Shown: piece by piece, positions 32,180 to 41,596 of the stretch
Layout: each line of letters opens with the position of its first letter
How positions within the stretch are numbered: the stretch's first letter is position 1
Assembly: GCA_009380075.1 (NCBI GenBank)
Contig: WHSO01000009.1
Span: forward strand, 1 to 64,000
Length of the DNA: 64,000 nt
Reading direction: 5' to 3'
From: Alphaproteobacteria bacterium
GTDB taxonomy: Bacteria > Pseudomonadota > Alphaproteobacteria > SMXQ01
The notes under the pieces: generated by a model
Told to the model about the DNA's origin: nothing
What the model saw: only the letters and a program-made list of their open reading frames with translations
Database searches by the model: none
Program-made: the position numbers and the translations under genes

Positions 32180-32981
32180 TTTCCTGTTGCGCGCGATCCT
32201 CGCCGGGCTCGGCGTCGCTGTGCTGTCGGGGCCGCTGGGCTGCCTGGTGATCTGGCGGCACATGGCGTTCTTCGGCGCGACCCTCGCCCATTCGGCGCTG
32301 CTCGGCATCGCGCTCGGCCTGCTGCTTGACGTCAATCTGACCCTCGGCCTGATCGCGGTATCCGCCGCCATCGCCGTGCTGCTGGTGAGTGCCGAAGGGC
32401 GCCGCGGAATCGCCACCGATACGCTGCTGTCGATCCTGTCCCACAGCGCGCTGGCCGCGGGCCTCATCGCGCTCGCCTTCGTCCAGGGCGTGCGCGTCGA
32501 CCTGATGGGCTACCTGTTTGGCGATATCCTCGCGGTGGGCCCGGGCGACGTCGCACTGATCGGCGCGGTCGCCGCGCTCGGCCTCGGCGCCCTCGCGTTC
32601 CTCTGGCGCCCGCTCCTGCGCATCGCCGTGCACGAGGAAATGGCCGCGGTCGAGGGCGTGCCGGTGGTCGCGGTGCGGATCGCGTTCATGGTGCTGCTCG
32701 CCGTGGTCGTCGCCATCGCGCTCAAGGTCGTGGGTATCCTGCTGGTGACGGCGCTCCTGGTCATTCCCGCCGCCGCCGCGCGCCGCTTCGCGACCACCCC
32801 GGAAACCATGGCCGCCTTCGCCGCCGTCATCGGCGCGGTGGCGGTGCTGGGCGGCATCGGCGCGTCGTTCGTCTACGACCTGCCCGCGGGTGCGGCCATC
32901 GTCTGCGTCGCGGCGCTGGTCTTCGTGGCGGCGATGGCGGTGCCCGGCGCGCGCGCCCTCAGGCGCGGGCGAGGCGTCTGA
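32172..32981 (+). CDS. znuB: Zinc ABC transporter permease ZnuB
   Basis: A 269-residue membrane permease of the metal ABC-3 family, starting with GTG overlapping znuC by 8 bp. About eight hydrophobic segments are visible, with typical features WRHMAFFGATLAHSALLGIA near the N-terminus and LKVVGILLVTALLVIPAAAA later. The ATPase-coupling loop is around RIAVHEEMAAVEG. With znuC it forms the inner-membrane importer. The 3' end overlaps the convergent metC gene by 23 bp. Confidence 0.92.
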   Translation: MDDFLLRAILAGLGVAVLSGPLGCLVIWRHMAFFGATLAHSALLGIALGLLLDVNLTLGLIAVSAAIAVLLVSAEGRRGIATDTLLSILSHSALAAGLIALAFVQGVRVDLMGYLFGDILAVGPGDVALIGAVAALGLGALAFLWRPLLRIAVHEEMAAVEGVPVVAVRIAFMVLLAVVVAIALKVVGILLVTALLVIPAAAARRFATTPETMAAFAAVIGAVAVLGGIGASFVYDLPAGAAIVCVAALVFVAAMAVPGARALRRGRGV

Positions 32982-34164
32982 ACCCGGCCTCGAGGTCGGC
33001 GATCAGGTCGTCGGGATCCTCGAGCCCGGCGTGGAGCCGGATCAGCGGCCCCGGCGCCTCCCACGGCACGGCGGTGCGGAAATGGGAGGGATCGGCGGGC
33101 AGGATCAGGCTTTCGTACCCGCCCCAGGAATAGCCCATCTTGAACAGCTCCATGCCGTCGAGCATGCGCGCCAGCGCGTCCTTCGTATAGGGCTTGGCGA
33201 GCACGATGGAGAACAGGCCGCTCGCCCCGGAAAAGTCGCGCTTCCAGATGCGGTGGCCGGGGCAATCGGCGAAAGCCGGGTGCAGGACGCGGGCCACCTC
33301 CCTGCGCCGTTTCAGCCATCTGGCGAGGATCAGCCCGGTCTCCTGGTGGCGTGCCAGGCGGACGGGCAGGGTGCGGATGCCGCGCAGCGCGAGGTAGCAG
33401 TCGTCGGGCCCCGGCACCGCGCCGAGGATCGCCGCCGTCGTCTTGACCCGGCGGTAGTGTTCCTCGGTGGTGATGATGGCGCCGATCATGGCGTCGGAAT
33501 GCCCGACGAGGTACTTGGTGCCAGCTTCGATGACGACGTCCACACCGTGGGCGAAGGGCTCGAACAGGAGCGGCGTCGCCCAGCTATTGTCGAGCACCAC
33601 CACCGCGCCGCCGGCGTGGGCCATCCTGGCGATGGCCGGGATGTCCTGGACCTCGAAGGTCAGCGATCCGGGGCTTTCGCAGAATACGACGCGGGTGTCG
33701 GGACGGATGAGCGTGGCGATCTTCGCGCCCATGAGCGGATCGTAATAGGTGGTCTCCACCCCGAATCCGAGGAGCAGCCCGTCGCACAGCTTGCGCGTCG
33801 GGCTGTAGGCACTGTCGACCATCAGGAGATGATCCCCCGCCCGCAGGAAGGCCATCAGCGTCGCCGCGATGGCGGCGAGGCCGGAGCCCGTCGCCACGGC
33901 ACGGTGGCCGCCCTCGAGCTCGGCCACCGCCTTCTCGAAGGCGAAGGTGGTGGGCGTGCCCTGGCGCCCGTAATAGACGTGGTCGAAGGGGGCGCGGGAG
34001 ATGCGCTCCATCTCCGCCACGGTCGGGAACAGGACGGTTGAGGCGTGGTAGACCGGCGGGTTGACGATGCCGAAATTGGCAAAGGGATCGCGACCGGCTT
34101 CGGTCGCGCGGGTGGCCTTGCCGTGTCGGCGTGGTGGCGGGCCGCCGGGGCGCTTCGGCGCCAT
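32959..34164 (-). CDS. metC: Cystathionine beta-lyase
   Basis: A 401-residue PLP enzyme of the Cys/Met metabolism family that splits cystathionine to homocysteine, pyruvate and ammonia. Features: the active-site YGRQGTPTTFAFEKAVAELE, LDNSWATPLLFEPFAHGVDV and the PLP-lysine motif EAGTKYLVGHSDAMIG. The C-terminal signature (SWGGYESLILP) distinguishes MetC-type beta-lyases from gamma-synthases. It starts directly after sseA (1-bp gap), forming a leftward cysK-sseA-metC operon. Confidence 0.9.
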   Translation of the reverse strand: MAPKRPGGPPPRRHGKATRATEAGRDPFANFGIVNPPVYHASTVLFPTVAEMERISRAPFDHVYYGRQGTPTTFAFEKAVAELEGGHRAVATGSGLAAIAATLMAFLRAGDHLLMVDSAYSPTRKLCDGLLLGFGVETTYYDPLMGAKIATLIRPDTRVVFCESPGSLTFEVQDIPAIARMAHAGGAVVVLDNSWATPLLFEPFAHGVDVVIEAGTKYLVGHSDAMIGAIITTEEHYRRVKTTAAILGAVPGPDDCYLALRGIRTLPVRLARHQETGLILARWLKRRREVARVLHPAFADCPGHRIWKRDFSGASGLFSIVLAKPYTKDALARMLDGMELFKMGYSWGGYESLILPADPSHFRTAVPWEAPGPLIRLHAGLEDPDDLIADLEAGFRRLARA

Positions 34165-35028
34165 TCAGGAGCCCGTCTCGACCGGCGTATCCGCCTGCGC
34201 CGCCCATTCCGACCACGACCCGTCATAGACGGCGACATCGTCGCGTCCGATCAGGTGCAGCCCGAGCGCCAGCGCGCAGGCGGTGAGGCCCGACCCGCAG
34301 GTGCAGATCACGCCCTTGTCGTCGCTGACACCGGCTTCCGCGTACAGGCGTTCCAGGGCTTCGGCATCCTTGAGCAGCCCCGTCTCCGGGTCCATCAACC
34401 GCGCGTAATGGAGGTTGCGGCTGCCGGGGATGTGGCCGGAGCGGAGCCCGGCGCGCGGCTCGGGCTCGGCACCGCTGAAGCGATCGGGACTGCGGGCGTC
34501 GAGCACGACTTCCTCACTCGCGGCGAGGTTGTCGCGGACCTGGGGCAGGATGCGCATCATCTTCGGGCGGAATCCCACCTCGAACGGGACCGAGGGCACC
34601 GGCATCTCGGGATTGCCGGTCTCGATCTCGCGCCCCTCGGCCTTCCACTTGGGAAAGCCGCCGTTGAGAACGGAGACCTTGTCGTAGCCGAAGATGCGGA
34701 ACATCCACCACACGCGGGCGGCGGAAAACAGGCCCATGCCGTCATAGACGACGACGTGGTCGCCACGCTCGATGCCGAGCGCCGTGACCTCGTCGGAAAA
34801 GGTCATCGGGTCGACGATGGCATGAGGGTAGGGCGAGGTCCGGTCGGAGATCAGGTCGATGTCGATGAACTGCGCCCCGGGAATGCGCGCAGCGCGGAAT
34901 TCGGCGCGGGGGTTGCGCCCGGCGTCCGGCAGGTACCATGACGCGTCGAGAACCTTGACGTTGGCCATCCGGAGCCGGGGCTCCAGCCAGGCCGTCTCGA
35001 CGATCGATCCCTGATTTTTGTAAGACAT
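34165..35028 (-). CDS. sseA: 3-mercaptopyruvate sulfurtransferase
   Basis: A 287-residue two-rhodanese-domain enzyme. The inactive N-terminal rhodanese domain contains VKVLDASWYLPDAGRNPRAE and the active domain ends with CTCGSGLTACALALG, where the first Cys of CGSG carries the persulfide; CGSG (not CRxGxR) marks a mercaptopyruvate rather than thiosulfate enzyme. It transfers sulfur from mercaptopyruvate, derived from cysteine. It sits between cysK and metC, in line with a sulfur amino-acid operon. Confidence 0.9.
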   Translation of the reverse strand: MSYKNQGSIVETAWLEPRLRMANVKVLDASWYLPDAGRNPRAEFRAARIPGAQFIDIDLISDRTSPYPHAIVDPMTFSDEVTALGIERGDHVVVYDGMGLFSAARVWWMFRIFGYDKVSVLNGGFPKWKAEGREIETGNPEMPVPSVPFEVGFRPKMMRILPQVRDNLAASEEVVLDARSPDRFSGAEPEPRAGLRSGHIPGSRNLHYARLMDPETGLLKDAEALERLYAEAGVSDDKGVICTCGSGLTACALALGLHLIGRDDVAVYDGSWSEWAAQADTPVETGS

Positions 35029-35054
35029 TAATAATCGCCCATAAGTAAATGAAT

Positions 35055-36074
35055 TTACTTACGATCCATCCATTCCGGGACGGGAAGATTACGGGCGCGC
35101 AGGAACTCCGGATTGAACAGCTTGGACTGGTAGCGCTGGCCGTAGTCGGCGAGCACCGTGACGATGGTATGGCCCGGTCCCATCTGCTGGGCGAGGCGGA
35201 TCGCGCCGGCGACGTTGATACCGGTCGACCCGCCCATGCACAGCCCCTCGTGCTTGAGCAGGTCGAAGACCACCGGCAGGGCTTCCTCGTCGGGAATGCG
35301 AAAGGCGTCGTCGATGGGCGCGCCTTCGAGGTTCTTGGTGACGCGGCCCTGGCCGATGCCTTCGGTGATGGACGTGCCTTCGGCCTTGAGCTCGCCCGAC
35401 TTGATCCAGTTGTACATCGCCGCCCCGCCCGGATCGGCGCAGGCGATGACCACGTCGTGCCTGCGCTCCTTGAGCGCCATACCGACGCCCGCCAGCGTGC
35501 CGCCGGTGCCGATGGCGCAGATGAATCCGTCGACCTTGCCGCCGGTCTGTTCCCAGATCTCGGGGCCGGTGGTCTCGACATGGGCCCTGCGGTTGGCGAC
35601 GTTGTCGAACTGGTTGGCCCAGACTGCGCCGTGAGCCTCCTTCTCGTTCAGCTCCTTGGCGAGGCGCTCCGAGACCTTGACGTAATTGTTGGGGTCGGCA
35701 TAGGGCACCGCCGGCACCTCGACCAGTTCCGCGCCGCACAGGCGCAGCATCTGCTTCTTTTCGTCGCTCTGTGTTTCCGGGATGACGATCACGGAACGGT
35801 AGCCGCGCGCGTTGCCGACGAGGGCGAGGCCGATGCCGGTGTTGCCGGCGGTGCCCTCGACGACGACGCCCCCCGGCTCCAGCTGCCCCCTGGCCTCGGC
35901 ATCCTCGATGATGAACAGGGCCGCGCGGTCCTTGACCGAGCCGCCGGGATTGAGGAACTCCGCCTTGGCCAGGATGTCGCAGCCGGTCAGCTCCGACGCC
36001 TGGCGCAGGCGGATGAGGGGGGTCCGTCCGATCGCATCGACGAACCCGTCACGAATATCCATGGAAAAGCTCAT
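35055..36074 (-). CDS. cysK: Cysteine synthase A (O-acetylserine sulfhydrylase)
   Basis: A 339-residue PLP enzyme making cysteine from O-acetylserine and sulfide. The PLP-binding lysine is in NPGGSVKDRAALFII. The substrate loop is EGTAGNTGIGLALVGNA and the phosphate loop is CAIGTGGTLAGVGMALKER. It also contains GSTGINVAGAIRLA near the C-terminus. It heads the leftward operon cysK-sseA-metC. A TTGACA (minus strand, about 36135) upstream could be its -35 box. The length suits CysK; a cystathionine beta-synthase is unlikely, because no CBS-pair domain follows. Confidence 0.9.
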   Translation of the reverse strand: MSFSMDIRDGFVDAIGRTPLIRLRQASELTGCDILAKAEFLNPGGSVKDRAALFIIEDAEARGQLEPGGVVVEGTAGNTGIGLALVGNARGYRSVIVIPETQSDEKKQMLRLCGAELVEVPAVPYADPNNYVKVSERLAKELNEKEAHGAVWANQFDNVANRRAHVETTGPEIWEQTGGKVDGFICAIGTGGTLAGVGMALKERRHDVVIACADPGGAAMYNWIKSGELKAEGTSITEGIGQGRVTKNLEGAPIDDAFRIPDEEALPVVFDLLKHEGLCMGGSTGINVAGAIRLAQQMGPGHTIVTVLADYGQRYQSKLFNPEFLRARNLPVPEWMDRK

Positions 36075-36217
36075 TGCCCGGCGGTGACGTCCCTAAATGT
36101 ACTCGAAATTATCGTTGTTTTGCGCGCTTTTACAATGTCAACGCGCAGTTTGGTCGCTGCTAACCTAACGGCCCGGCTGCCGCGGATCAAGGCCGGTACG
36201 CGGGGGAGAGGACGGCT

Positions 36218-36832
36218 CTAGACGGGCTCGAAGCCCCAGCGCGCCCGCGCCCTGTTCTCGTGGAGTGCGAGCCACTGCAGGGCGATCAGGGCCTGGGCGT
36301 TGTCGGGGCGCCCGTCGTCGAGCAGCGCCAGCGCGTCGGGCACCGCCATGGGGACGACGCGGATGTCCTCATCCTCGTGGTCGAGGCCGTGGATGCCGCC
36401 GGCGCCCGACGCATCCACCCAGGCGACGAAATGCGTCACCGATTCCGACGTGCCGCCGGGGCTGGCGAGGTAGCGGGCCGCCAGGAACAGGTCGCGGACC
36501 TCAAGCCCGGTTTCCTCCTTCACCTCGCGCCGGGCGACCTCCTCGACGGTTTCGCCCTCGCCGATGATGCCGGCGACGACCTCCATCAGCCACGGGTCCG
36601 TCCCCGCGGCATAGGCGCCGACACGGAACTGCTCCAGCATCACCACCTCGCGCCGCGCCGGGTCGTAGGGCAGGACCGAGACCGCATGGCCGCGCTCGAA
36701 CACCTCGCGCCGGATCTCGCCGCTCATGCCGCCGCGATGCAGGCTGTGGCGCAGCCGGTAGGCGTCCACCCGGAAGTATCCCTGGAAGACGGTCTTCGCC
36801 TCGATGATCTCGACCTTGCGGGCGGGCTTCAT
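36218..36832 (-). CDS. Nudix hydrolase, ADP-ribose pyrophosphatase-like
   Basis: A 204-residue Nudix enzyme. The Nudix box is GEGETVEEVARREVKEETGL (here reading GIIGEGETVEEVA...EVKEETG), with the extended YLASPGGTSESVTHF downstream that is typical of NudF-like ADP-ribose pyrophosphatases. It hydrolyses ADP-ribose or related nucleotide sugars to remove reactive compounds. Its ATG overlaps the stop of the MFS gene by 4 bp, so both are in one leftward operon. Confidence 0.88.
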   Translation of the reverse strand: MKPARKVEIIEAKTVFQGYFRVDAYRLRHSLHRGGMSGEIRREVFERGHAVSVLPYDPARREVVMLEQFRVGAYAAGTDPWLMEVVAGIIGEGETVEEVARREVKEETGLEVRDLFLAARYLASPGGTSESVTHFVAWVDASGAGGIHGLDHEDEDIRVVPMAVPDALALLDDGRPDNAQALIALQWLALHENRARARWGFEPV

Positions 36833-38085
36833 GTGTTTCCGCTTTCGATCGCGTGTTCGATGCTGCGGTTGACGGCTCTGAGGCGGCCGCTCACCCACAG
36901 CCAGGCCAGGATGCAGATCACGCCGCCGCCGGCGATCGGCCAGCCGAGGCCGGTGAATTCCGCGATCTGTCCCATGATCAGGCCGCCCAGCGCCGGACCG
37001 CCGCGGAAAATGATGCCATAGATCGACAGGGCGCGCCCGCGCATCTCCCCCTTGACAACGGTCTGGACGATGGAAAGCACGCCGACGGCGGAGACCGACA
37101 AGCCGCAGCCGACGAAATAAAGATTGATCACCGCCGGCCAGAACGACGTCTGCAGCGTGAACACGATGAGGGCCGCGCCGACCCACATGGACGCGAACAT
37201 CGAAATGGTGGCGAGCCCGACGACCGAAGTACGCAGCATCAGGTAGATGGCGCCGGTGAGCGCGCCGAGGGCGACGGCTCCGGTCATGGTCGCCAGAGCT
37301 TCGGGGCCGCGGCCGAACACGCCGCCGACGAAGCCGGGCAAAAGGTCGATGAAGGCGCGGGTGCCGAGAGAGCTCGCGAGCAGGACGATAAGCAGCGGGC
37401 CCACCGCCGCGTGGGTGAGGGCGTAGTGGAAGCCGTCCCAGATGTCGCCGGCCAGCCCGCGGCCCCGGCGGCGGTTAACGGGCTCCTCCCGCGGCGTGAT
37501 GCGGAAGAGGATCCAGAGATAGGCGAGGTAGGCGACAAGGTTCGCGATCATCGCGTAGCCCGGATCGGACAGAGAGGCGATGATGCCGAAGAGAGCGGGA
37601 CCCGCAAAGCGCGCGAGGTTGAAGCTGATCGAACTGAGCGGGGCGGCGCGGGCGATGTCCTTCTCCCCGACCAGCAGCGGCACCAGGGCAAGACGTGCCG
37701 TCTGCCCGAACGCATTGATGACGCCAAGATAGATCGTCGCGGCGAGGAGAACCCAGATGTTCAGCAGTCCGGTAAAATACAGGATCGCGAGAACCGCCGG
37801 CTGGACGGCGGACAGCGCGATGGTCAGACGTGCCAACGCCATGCGGTCGAGGCGATCGACAACAGCGCCGCCGATGGGTGAGATCAGCAGCGTCGGCGCC
37901 AGGTCGAAAAACAGGATGACCCCGAGCCAGCCCGGCGATTGTGTGAGTTGCCACGCGATCCAGCCAATCGCGAGTCGCTGCGCCCAGTCGCCCACGTGGG
38001 ACAGGAAATTTCCGCCGATGTAGAGCCCGTAGGGACCCTGGGTAAGCATCCTGCGTGTTTCGGCGAGGGACAGGTTGCCGCTCAT
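36829..38085 (-). CDS. Major facilitator superfamily transporter
   Basis: A 418-residue protein with about 12 hydrophobic segments. The conserved N-domain motif is visible as WLGVILFFDLAPTLLISPIG and GAVVDRLDRM (MFS loop 2-3). It resembles the EntS/ MFS_3 exporters in size and loops, but the substrate cannot be read. The ATG at 38085 gives a shorter, more usual N-terminus than the one at 38100. It is followed by the Nudix gene with a 4-bp overlap. The pair could respond to a shared stress, but this is inferred. Confidence 0.8.
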   Translation of the reverse strand: MSGNLSLAETRRMLTQGPYGLYIGGNFLSHVGDWAQRLAIGWIAWQLTQSPGWLGVILFFDLAPTLLISPIGGAVVDRLDRMALARLTIALSAVQPAVLAILYFTGLLNIWVLLAATIYLGVINAFGQTARLALVPLLVGEKDIARAAPLSSISFNLARFAGPALFGIIASLSDPGYAMIANLVAYLAYLWILFRITPREEPVNRRRGRGLAGDIWDGFHYALTHAAVGPLLIVLLASSLGTRAFIDLLPGFVGGVFGRGPEALATMTGAVALGALTGAIYLMLRTSVVGLATISMFASMWVGAALIVFTLQTSFWPAVINLYFVGCGLSVSAVGVLSIVQTVVKGEMRGRALSIYGIIFRGGPALGGLIMGQIAEFTGLGWPIAGGGVICILAWLWVSGRLRAVNRSIEHAIESGNT

Positions 38086-38286
38086 CGACCGGCGATCCAC
38101 GCTATGGGTACGGTGTAACGGGGCATCCTCTGCCTTTGCGCGAAACCGCGCGGACAGCCATCGTCCGGATGACCGTGTCCCTCGCGCTTTTTTGAATGGT
38201 TTTCGTCACGGAACCTTGTCCTTATAGGCGCCTCGCTTCGATGATGAAAAGCGGAAAGTCGTCCCCATGTCCGGAGTACGCACATC

Positions 38287-39516
38287 ATGAGCACCACAAG
38301 TGAAAAGGTCGAATTCATCGGCCATGACGGTGCGAGCCGTCTCGCCGCCCGCCTCGACACGCCGGAAGGAGGCGCCAGGGCGGTCGCGCTGTTTGCCCAT
38401 TGCTTCACCTGTTCGAAGGATATCCGCGCCGCGTCGCGCATCGCCGGCGCCCTGGCGGCGCGCGGCTTCGCCGTCCTGCGCTTCGATTTCACCGGGCTCG
38501 GTGCTTCGGAGGGCGAGTTCGCCAACACCAACTTCACCTCCAACGTCCAGGATCTTGTCGCCGCCGCGGAATTCCTCGGTTCCCGTGGCCAGCCGCCCCA
38601 GATCCTGGTCGGCCATTCGCTGGGCGGTGCCGCGGTGCTGGCGGCTGCGGGGCACATCCCTTCGGTCAAGGCCGTGGCCACCATCGGCGCGCCCGCCGAT
38701 CCCGCCCATGTCGCCCACCTGGTCGGCGGCACGGACAAGGAGAAGGCGATCCGCGACCACGGTTCGGCCGAGATCGAGATCGCCGGGCGCACATTCACGA
38801 TCTCCAGCCAGTTCCTCGACGACATCGCTGTGCAGAACGTCGCCCGCAATCTCGCCAATCTGAAGCGCGCGCTGCTGATCTTTCACGCGCCGCGCGACAA
38901 CGTGGTCGGGATCGACAACGCCGCCGCCATCTTCGCCGCGGCGAAGCACCCCAAGAGCTTCGTCTCCCTCGACGATGCCGATCACCTGCTGTCCCGGTCG
39001 GCGGATGCGACCTATGTCGCCGACGTGCTCGCCGCCTGGGCCGGCCGTTATATCGACGGGGAAGAAGCTACGGCACCAGCCCCCGTTTCGGCGCCGCCGG
39101 TACCGGAAGGTTATTCCGTCATGGTGGCCGAGACGGGGACGGGCGCCTTCACCCAGTCGGTGCGGGCCGGCCGGCATCTGCTGACCGCCGACGAGCCCGA
39201 ACGGGTTGGTGGCAACGACCGGGGTCCGGGGCCCCATGCGTACCTGCTGGCGGGCCTCGGGGCCTGCACCTCGATGACGCTCAGGATGTACGCCCGGCGC
39301 AAGGAATGGGACATCGGCCGCATCTCCGTCGCCCTCGCTATTGCGGTGATCGACAGGGACAATCCGAAGGCAGGTTCCCGGATTACGCGCCGGATCGTGG
39401 TGGCGGGGCCGCTCGATGCTGAACAGCGGGAGAAACTCCTTGAAATCGCGAATAAATGCCCGGTGCACCGGACGCTGTCGAATCCGCTTGAAATCGCTAC
39501 GGAACTTGAGGGCTAG
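38287..39516 (+). CDS. Bifunctional alpha/beta hydrolase-OsmC fusion protein
   Basis: A 409-residue fusion. Residues 1-260 are an alpha/beta hydrolase with the nucleophile elbow GHSLGGAA and a catalytic His near DADHLLSR. Residues 275-409 are an OsmC/Ohr-type domain with LLAGLGACTSMTLRMYA (containing the conserved Cys) and the C-terminal IANKCPVHRTL, whose Cys is the second peroxidatic/resolving-type residue. OsmC domains reduce organic peroxides through these cysteines. The fused design is widespread, but the substrate is unknown. It is followed by ubiD-like gene in the same direction, 68 bp away. Confidence 0.9.
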   Translation: MSTTSEKVEFIGHDGASRLAARLDTPEGGARAVALFAHCFTCSKDIRAASRIAGALAARGFAVLRFDFTGLGASEGEFANTNFTSNVQDLVAAAEFLGSRGQPPQILVGHSLGGAAVLAAAGHIPSVKAVATIGAPADPAHVAHLVGGTDKEKAIRDHGSAEIEIAGRTFTISSQFLDDIAVQNVARNLANLKRALLIFHAPRDNVVGIDNAAAIFAAAKHPKSFVSLDDADHLLSRSADATYVADVLAAWAGRYIDGEEATAPAPVSAPPVPEGYSVMVAETGTGAFTQSVRAGRHLLTADEPERVGGNDRGPGPHAYLLAGLGACTSMTLRMYARRKEWDIGRISVALAIAVIDRDNPKAGSRITRRIVVAGPLDAEQREKLLEIANKCPVHRTLSNPLEIATELEG

Positions 39517-39584
39517 GCGCGCGACGCCGGGCACCGCTATAATTGCGGCGCATTTCGTAAATCGTTTGGGCAGAGAGGAAAGTC

Positions 39585-41060
39585 ATGGCGGACGGTAGCG
39601 GCCGTAACGAAGTCAACGTTCCGTTCGACGACCTGCGCGGCTGGATCGAGGAAGCCGACCGGCTCGGCGAGCTCAAGCGCGCCAATGGCTACAACTGGGA
39701 GGAACAGATCGGCTGGGCGGCCGAAATCCTCCAGCACGATGATGTCGCGCCGGTCGCGCTGTTCGACGACATTCCGGGCGTGCCCAAGGGCTGGCGGGTG
39801 CTGACCAATTTCTTCGCCGCCAAGCGCAAGAACATGACGCTGGGCTTCCCGACCGACCTCAGCAAGGTGGAGCTCTCGGAAGCGTTCCTCCAGCATTACC
39901 GTGAGATCGCCAAGAAGCCGATGCCCTACGAGGTCGTGAAGTCCGGCCCGGTGATGGAAAACGTCATGGAAGGGGACGACATCGACGTCACCAAGTTCCC
40001 GACCCCGGTCTGGCACGACCAGGATGAGGGGCGCCGCTATATCGGTACCGGTTCCTTCAACGTCACCATCGATCCCGATGAAGGCTGGGTCAACGTCGGC
40101 ACCTACCGGGTGATGATCCAGGACAAGAACCACGTCGCCTTCTATATCTCGCCGGGCAAGCACGGGCGCATCCACCGCGACAAGTACGAGGCCCAGGGCA
40201 AAGCCATGCCGGTCTGCATCGTCGTTGGCGGCGATCCGCTGACTTTCCTCATGGGCTGCACCGAGATCCCCTATGGCGTCTGCGAATTCGATGTCGCCGG
40301 TGCCTATCGCGGCCGCCCAATGAAGGTGGTCAAGGGCAAGCACACCGGCCTGCCGTTCCCCGCCAACGCCGAAATCGTGATCGAGGGCTTCGTCGAGCCT
40401 GGCGACAAGGCACCCGAAGGCCCGTTCGGCGAATGGACGGGGTACTACGGCTCCAAGATGCGGGCCGAACCGGTCCTCACCATCAAGGCCATCTACCATC
40501 GCAATGATCCGATCATCCTCGGCTGCCCGCCGCAGCGTCCGCCGGAGGAGCAGGCGCGCTACCGCGCCGTGATGCGGTCGGCGCTGCTGAAGGACGAGCT
40601 GTCCAAGTCCGGCGTGCCCGACGTGGTGGCAACCTGGTGCCATGAGGTCGGCGGCTCGCGTCAGCTCACGGCGGTCTCCATCAAGCAGCGCTACCCCGGT
40701 CATGCGCGGCAGGTGGGTCACATGGCGGCGATGTGCCGCTCCGTCGCCTATGCCGGCAAGTACGTGATCGTAGTCGACGACGACATCGACGTCGCCAACC
40801 TGGAGGAGCTGATGTGGGCGGTGTGCTCGCGCTCCGATCCCATCAAGTCCATCGACTTCATCCAGAACGCGTGGTCGACGCCGCTCGACCCCTGCATCAC
40901 GCCGTGGGACAAGGCCAAGGGCAATTTCACCAATTCGCGCGCCATCATCGATGCCTGCCGGCCCTTCCACTGGAAGGACCAGTACCCCGTCGTCAACATG
41001 CCGACACCGGAGACCACCAGGAAGGCCTGGGAAACCTTCGGCTGGATGTTCGAGAAGTAA
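39585..41060 (+). CDS. UbiD family decarboxylase
   Basis: A 491-residue prenylated-FMN-dependent (de)carboxylase of the UbiD family. It contains the family cores KFPTPVWHDQDEGRRYIGTG, EIPYGVCEFDVAGAYRGRPM, FVEPGDKAPEGPFGEWTG (with the conserved Glu-Pro..) and ECCP-like LGCPPQRPPEE. UbiD enzymes act on aromatic and conjugated carboxylic acids. No ubiX gene is visible nearby to supply the cofactor. The size matches UbiD. It is monocistronic and ends at a strong terminator. The substrate is not known. Confidence 0.88.
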   Translation: MADGSGRNEVNVPFDDLRGWIEEADRLGELKRANGYNWEEQIGWAAEILQHDDVAPVALFDDIPGVPKGWRVLTNFFAAKRKNMTLGFPTDLSKVELSEAFLQHYREIAKKPMPYEVVKSGPVMENVMEGDDIDVTKFPTPVWHDQDEGRRYIGTGSFNVTIDPDEGWVNVGTYRVMIQDKNHVAFYISPGKHGRIHRDKYEAQGKAMPVCIVVGGDPLTFLMGCTEIPYGVCEFDVAGAYRGRPMKVVKGKHTGLPFPANAEIVIEGFVEPGDKAPEGPFGEWTGYYGSKMRAEPVLTIKAIYHRNDPIILGCPPQRPPEEQARYRAVMRSALLKDELSKSGVPDVVATWCHEVGGSRQLTAVSIKQRYPGHARQVGHMAAMCRSVAYAGKYVIVVDDDIDVANLEELMWAVCSRSDPIKSIDFIQNAWSTPLDPCITPWDKAKGNFTNSRAIIDACRPFHWKDQYPVVNMPTPETTRKAWETFGWMFEK

Positions 41061-41104
41061 TCTCTTCGCAGAGCGGCGGTCGGGGGTTACCGTCCGCCCA
41101 TTTG

Positions 41105-41130
41105 GCGGGGGCCATTGCCCCCGCTTTTTT
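41105..41130 (+). terminator. Strong intrinsic terminator after the UbiD gene
   Basis: A perfect 8-bp stem GCGGGGGC/GCCCCCGC with a CATT loop followed by TTTTTT, 44 bp after the UbiD stop codon. Confidence 0.92.
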
Positions 41131-41245
41131 CGTGTCACGTTCGTGAAACGGTCGGGGGATATCCTCTGCCCTCACCAACGAGAAAGCGTCGTGGGTCGCT
41201 AATTCGGATGTTTGCGATCCTATATAATTCGATTATTCTGGAAAT

Positions 41246-41596
41246 ATGGAAATCGAAAACGCGGCCGTCAGCTTCCAGGCCCTGGCCAACGAGACGCGCC
41301 TCAAGGCCTTTCGCCTGATCATTTCGGCCGGCAAGGACGGACTGCCGGCCGGTGAAATCGCCCGGCTGCTGGAAGTGCCGGCGTCAACCCTGTCGAGCCA
41401 CCTTGGCGTACTCGAGCGTTCCGGACTCATCCAGTCGTGGCGGGTCCAGCGTTCCATCTACTACGCCGTGCAGGAAGAAGGCGTCCGCGGCATCGTGAGC
41501 TTCCTGACGCGCAACTGCTGCCGCGGCGAACCCGAACTTTGCGGCTTCCATGTACGGGAGCCTGCGCCGCGCAGGAAGGCAAGGAAAAGCGCATGA
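41246..41596 (+). CDS. arsR: ArsR-family metalloregulator
   Basis: A 116-residue winged-helix repressor. The DNA-binding segment is DGLPAGEIARLLEVPASTLS and SHLGVLERSGLIQSWRVQRS. Arsenite-type ligands are suggested by three C-terminal Cys (NCCRGEPELC), a placement seen in some alternative ArsR groups rather than the classical CVC motif. The gene is first in the arsR-arsC-aqpS operon, with its stop overlapping the arsC ATG (ATGA). It probably derepresses the operon when arsenite binds. Confidence 0.88.
   Translation: MEIENAAVSFQALANETRLKAFRLIISAGKDGLPAGEIARLLEVPASTLSSHLGVLERSGLIQSWRVQRSIYYAVQEEGVRGIVSFLTRNCCRGEPELCGFHVREPAPRRKARKSA

Noticed and set aside
36075-36217. A SAM riboswitch upstream of cysK
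   Set aside because: I could not find the conserved pairing pattern; only a TTGACA-like box is visible.
39537-41138. A 533-codon minus-strand frame
   Set aside because: It is antisense to the UbiD gene; long open antisense frames are common at this GC content.
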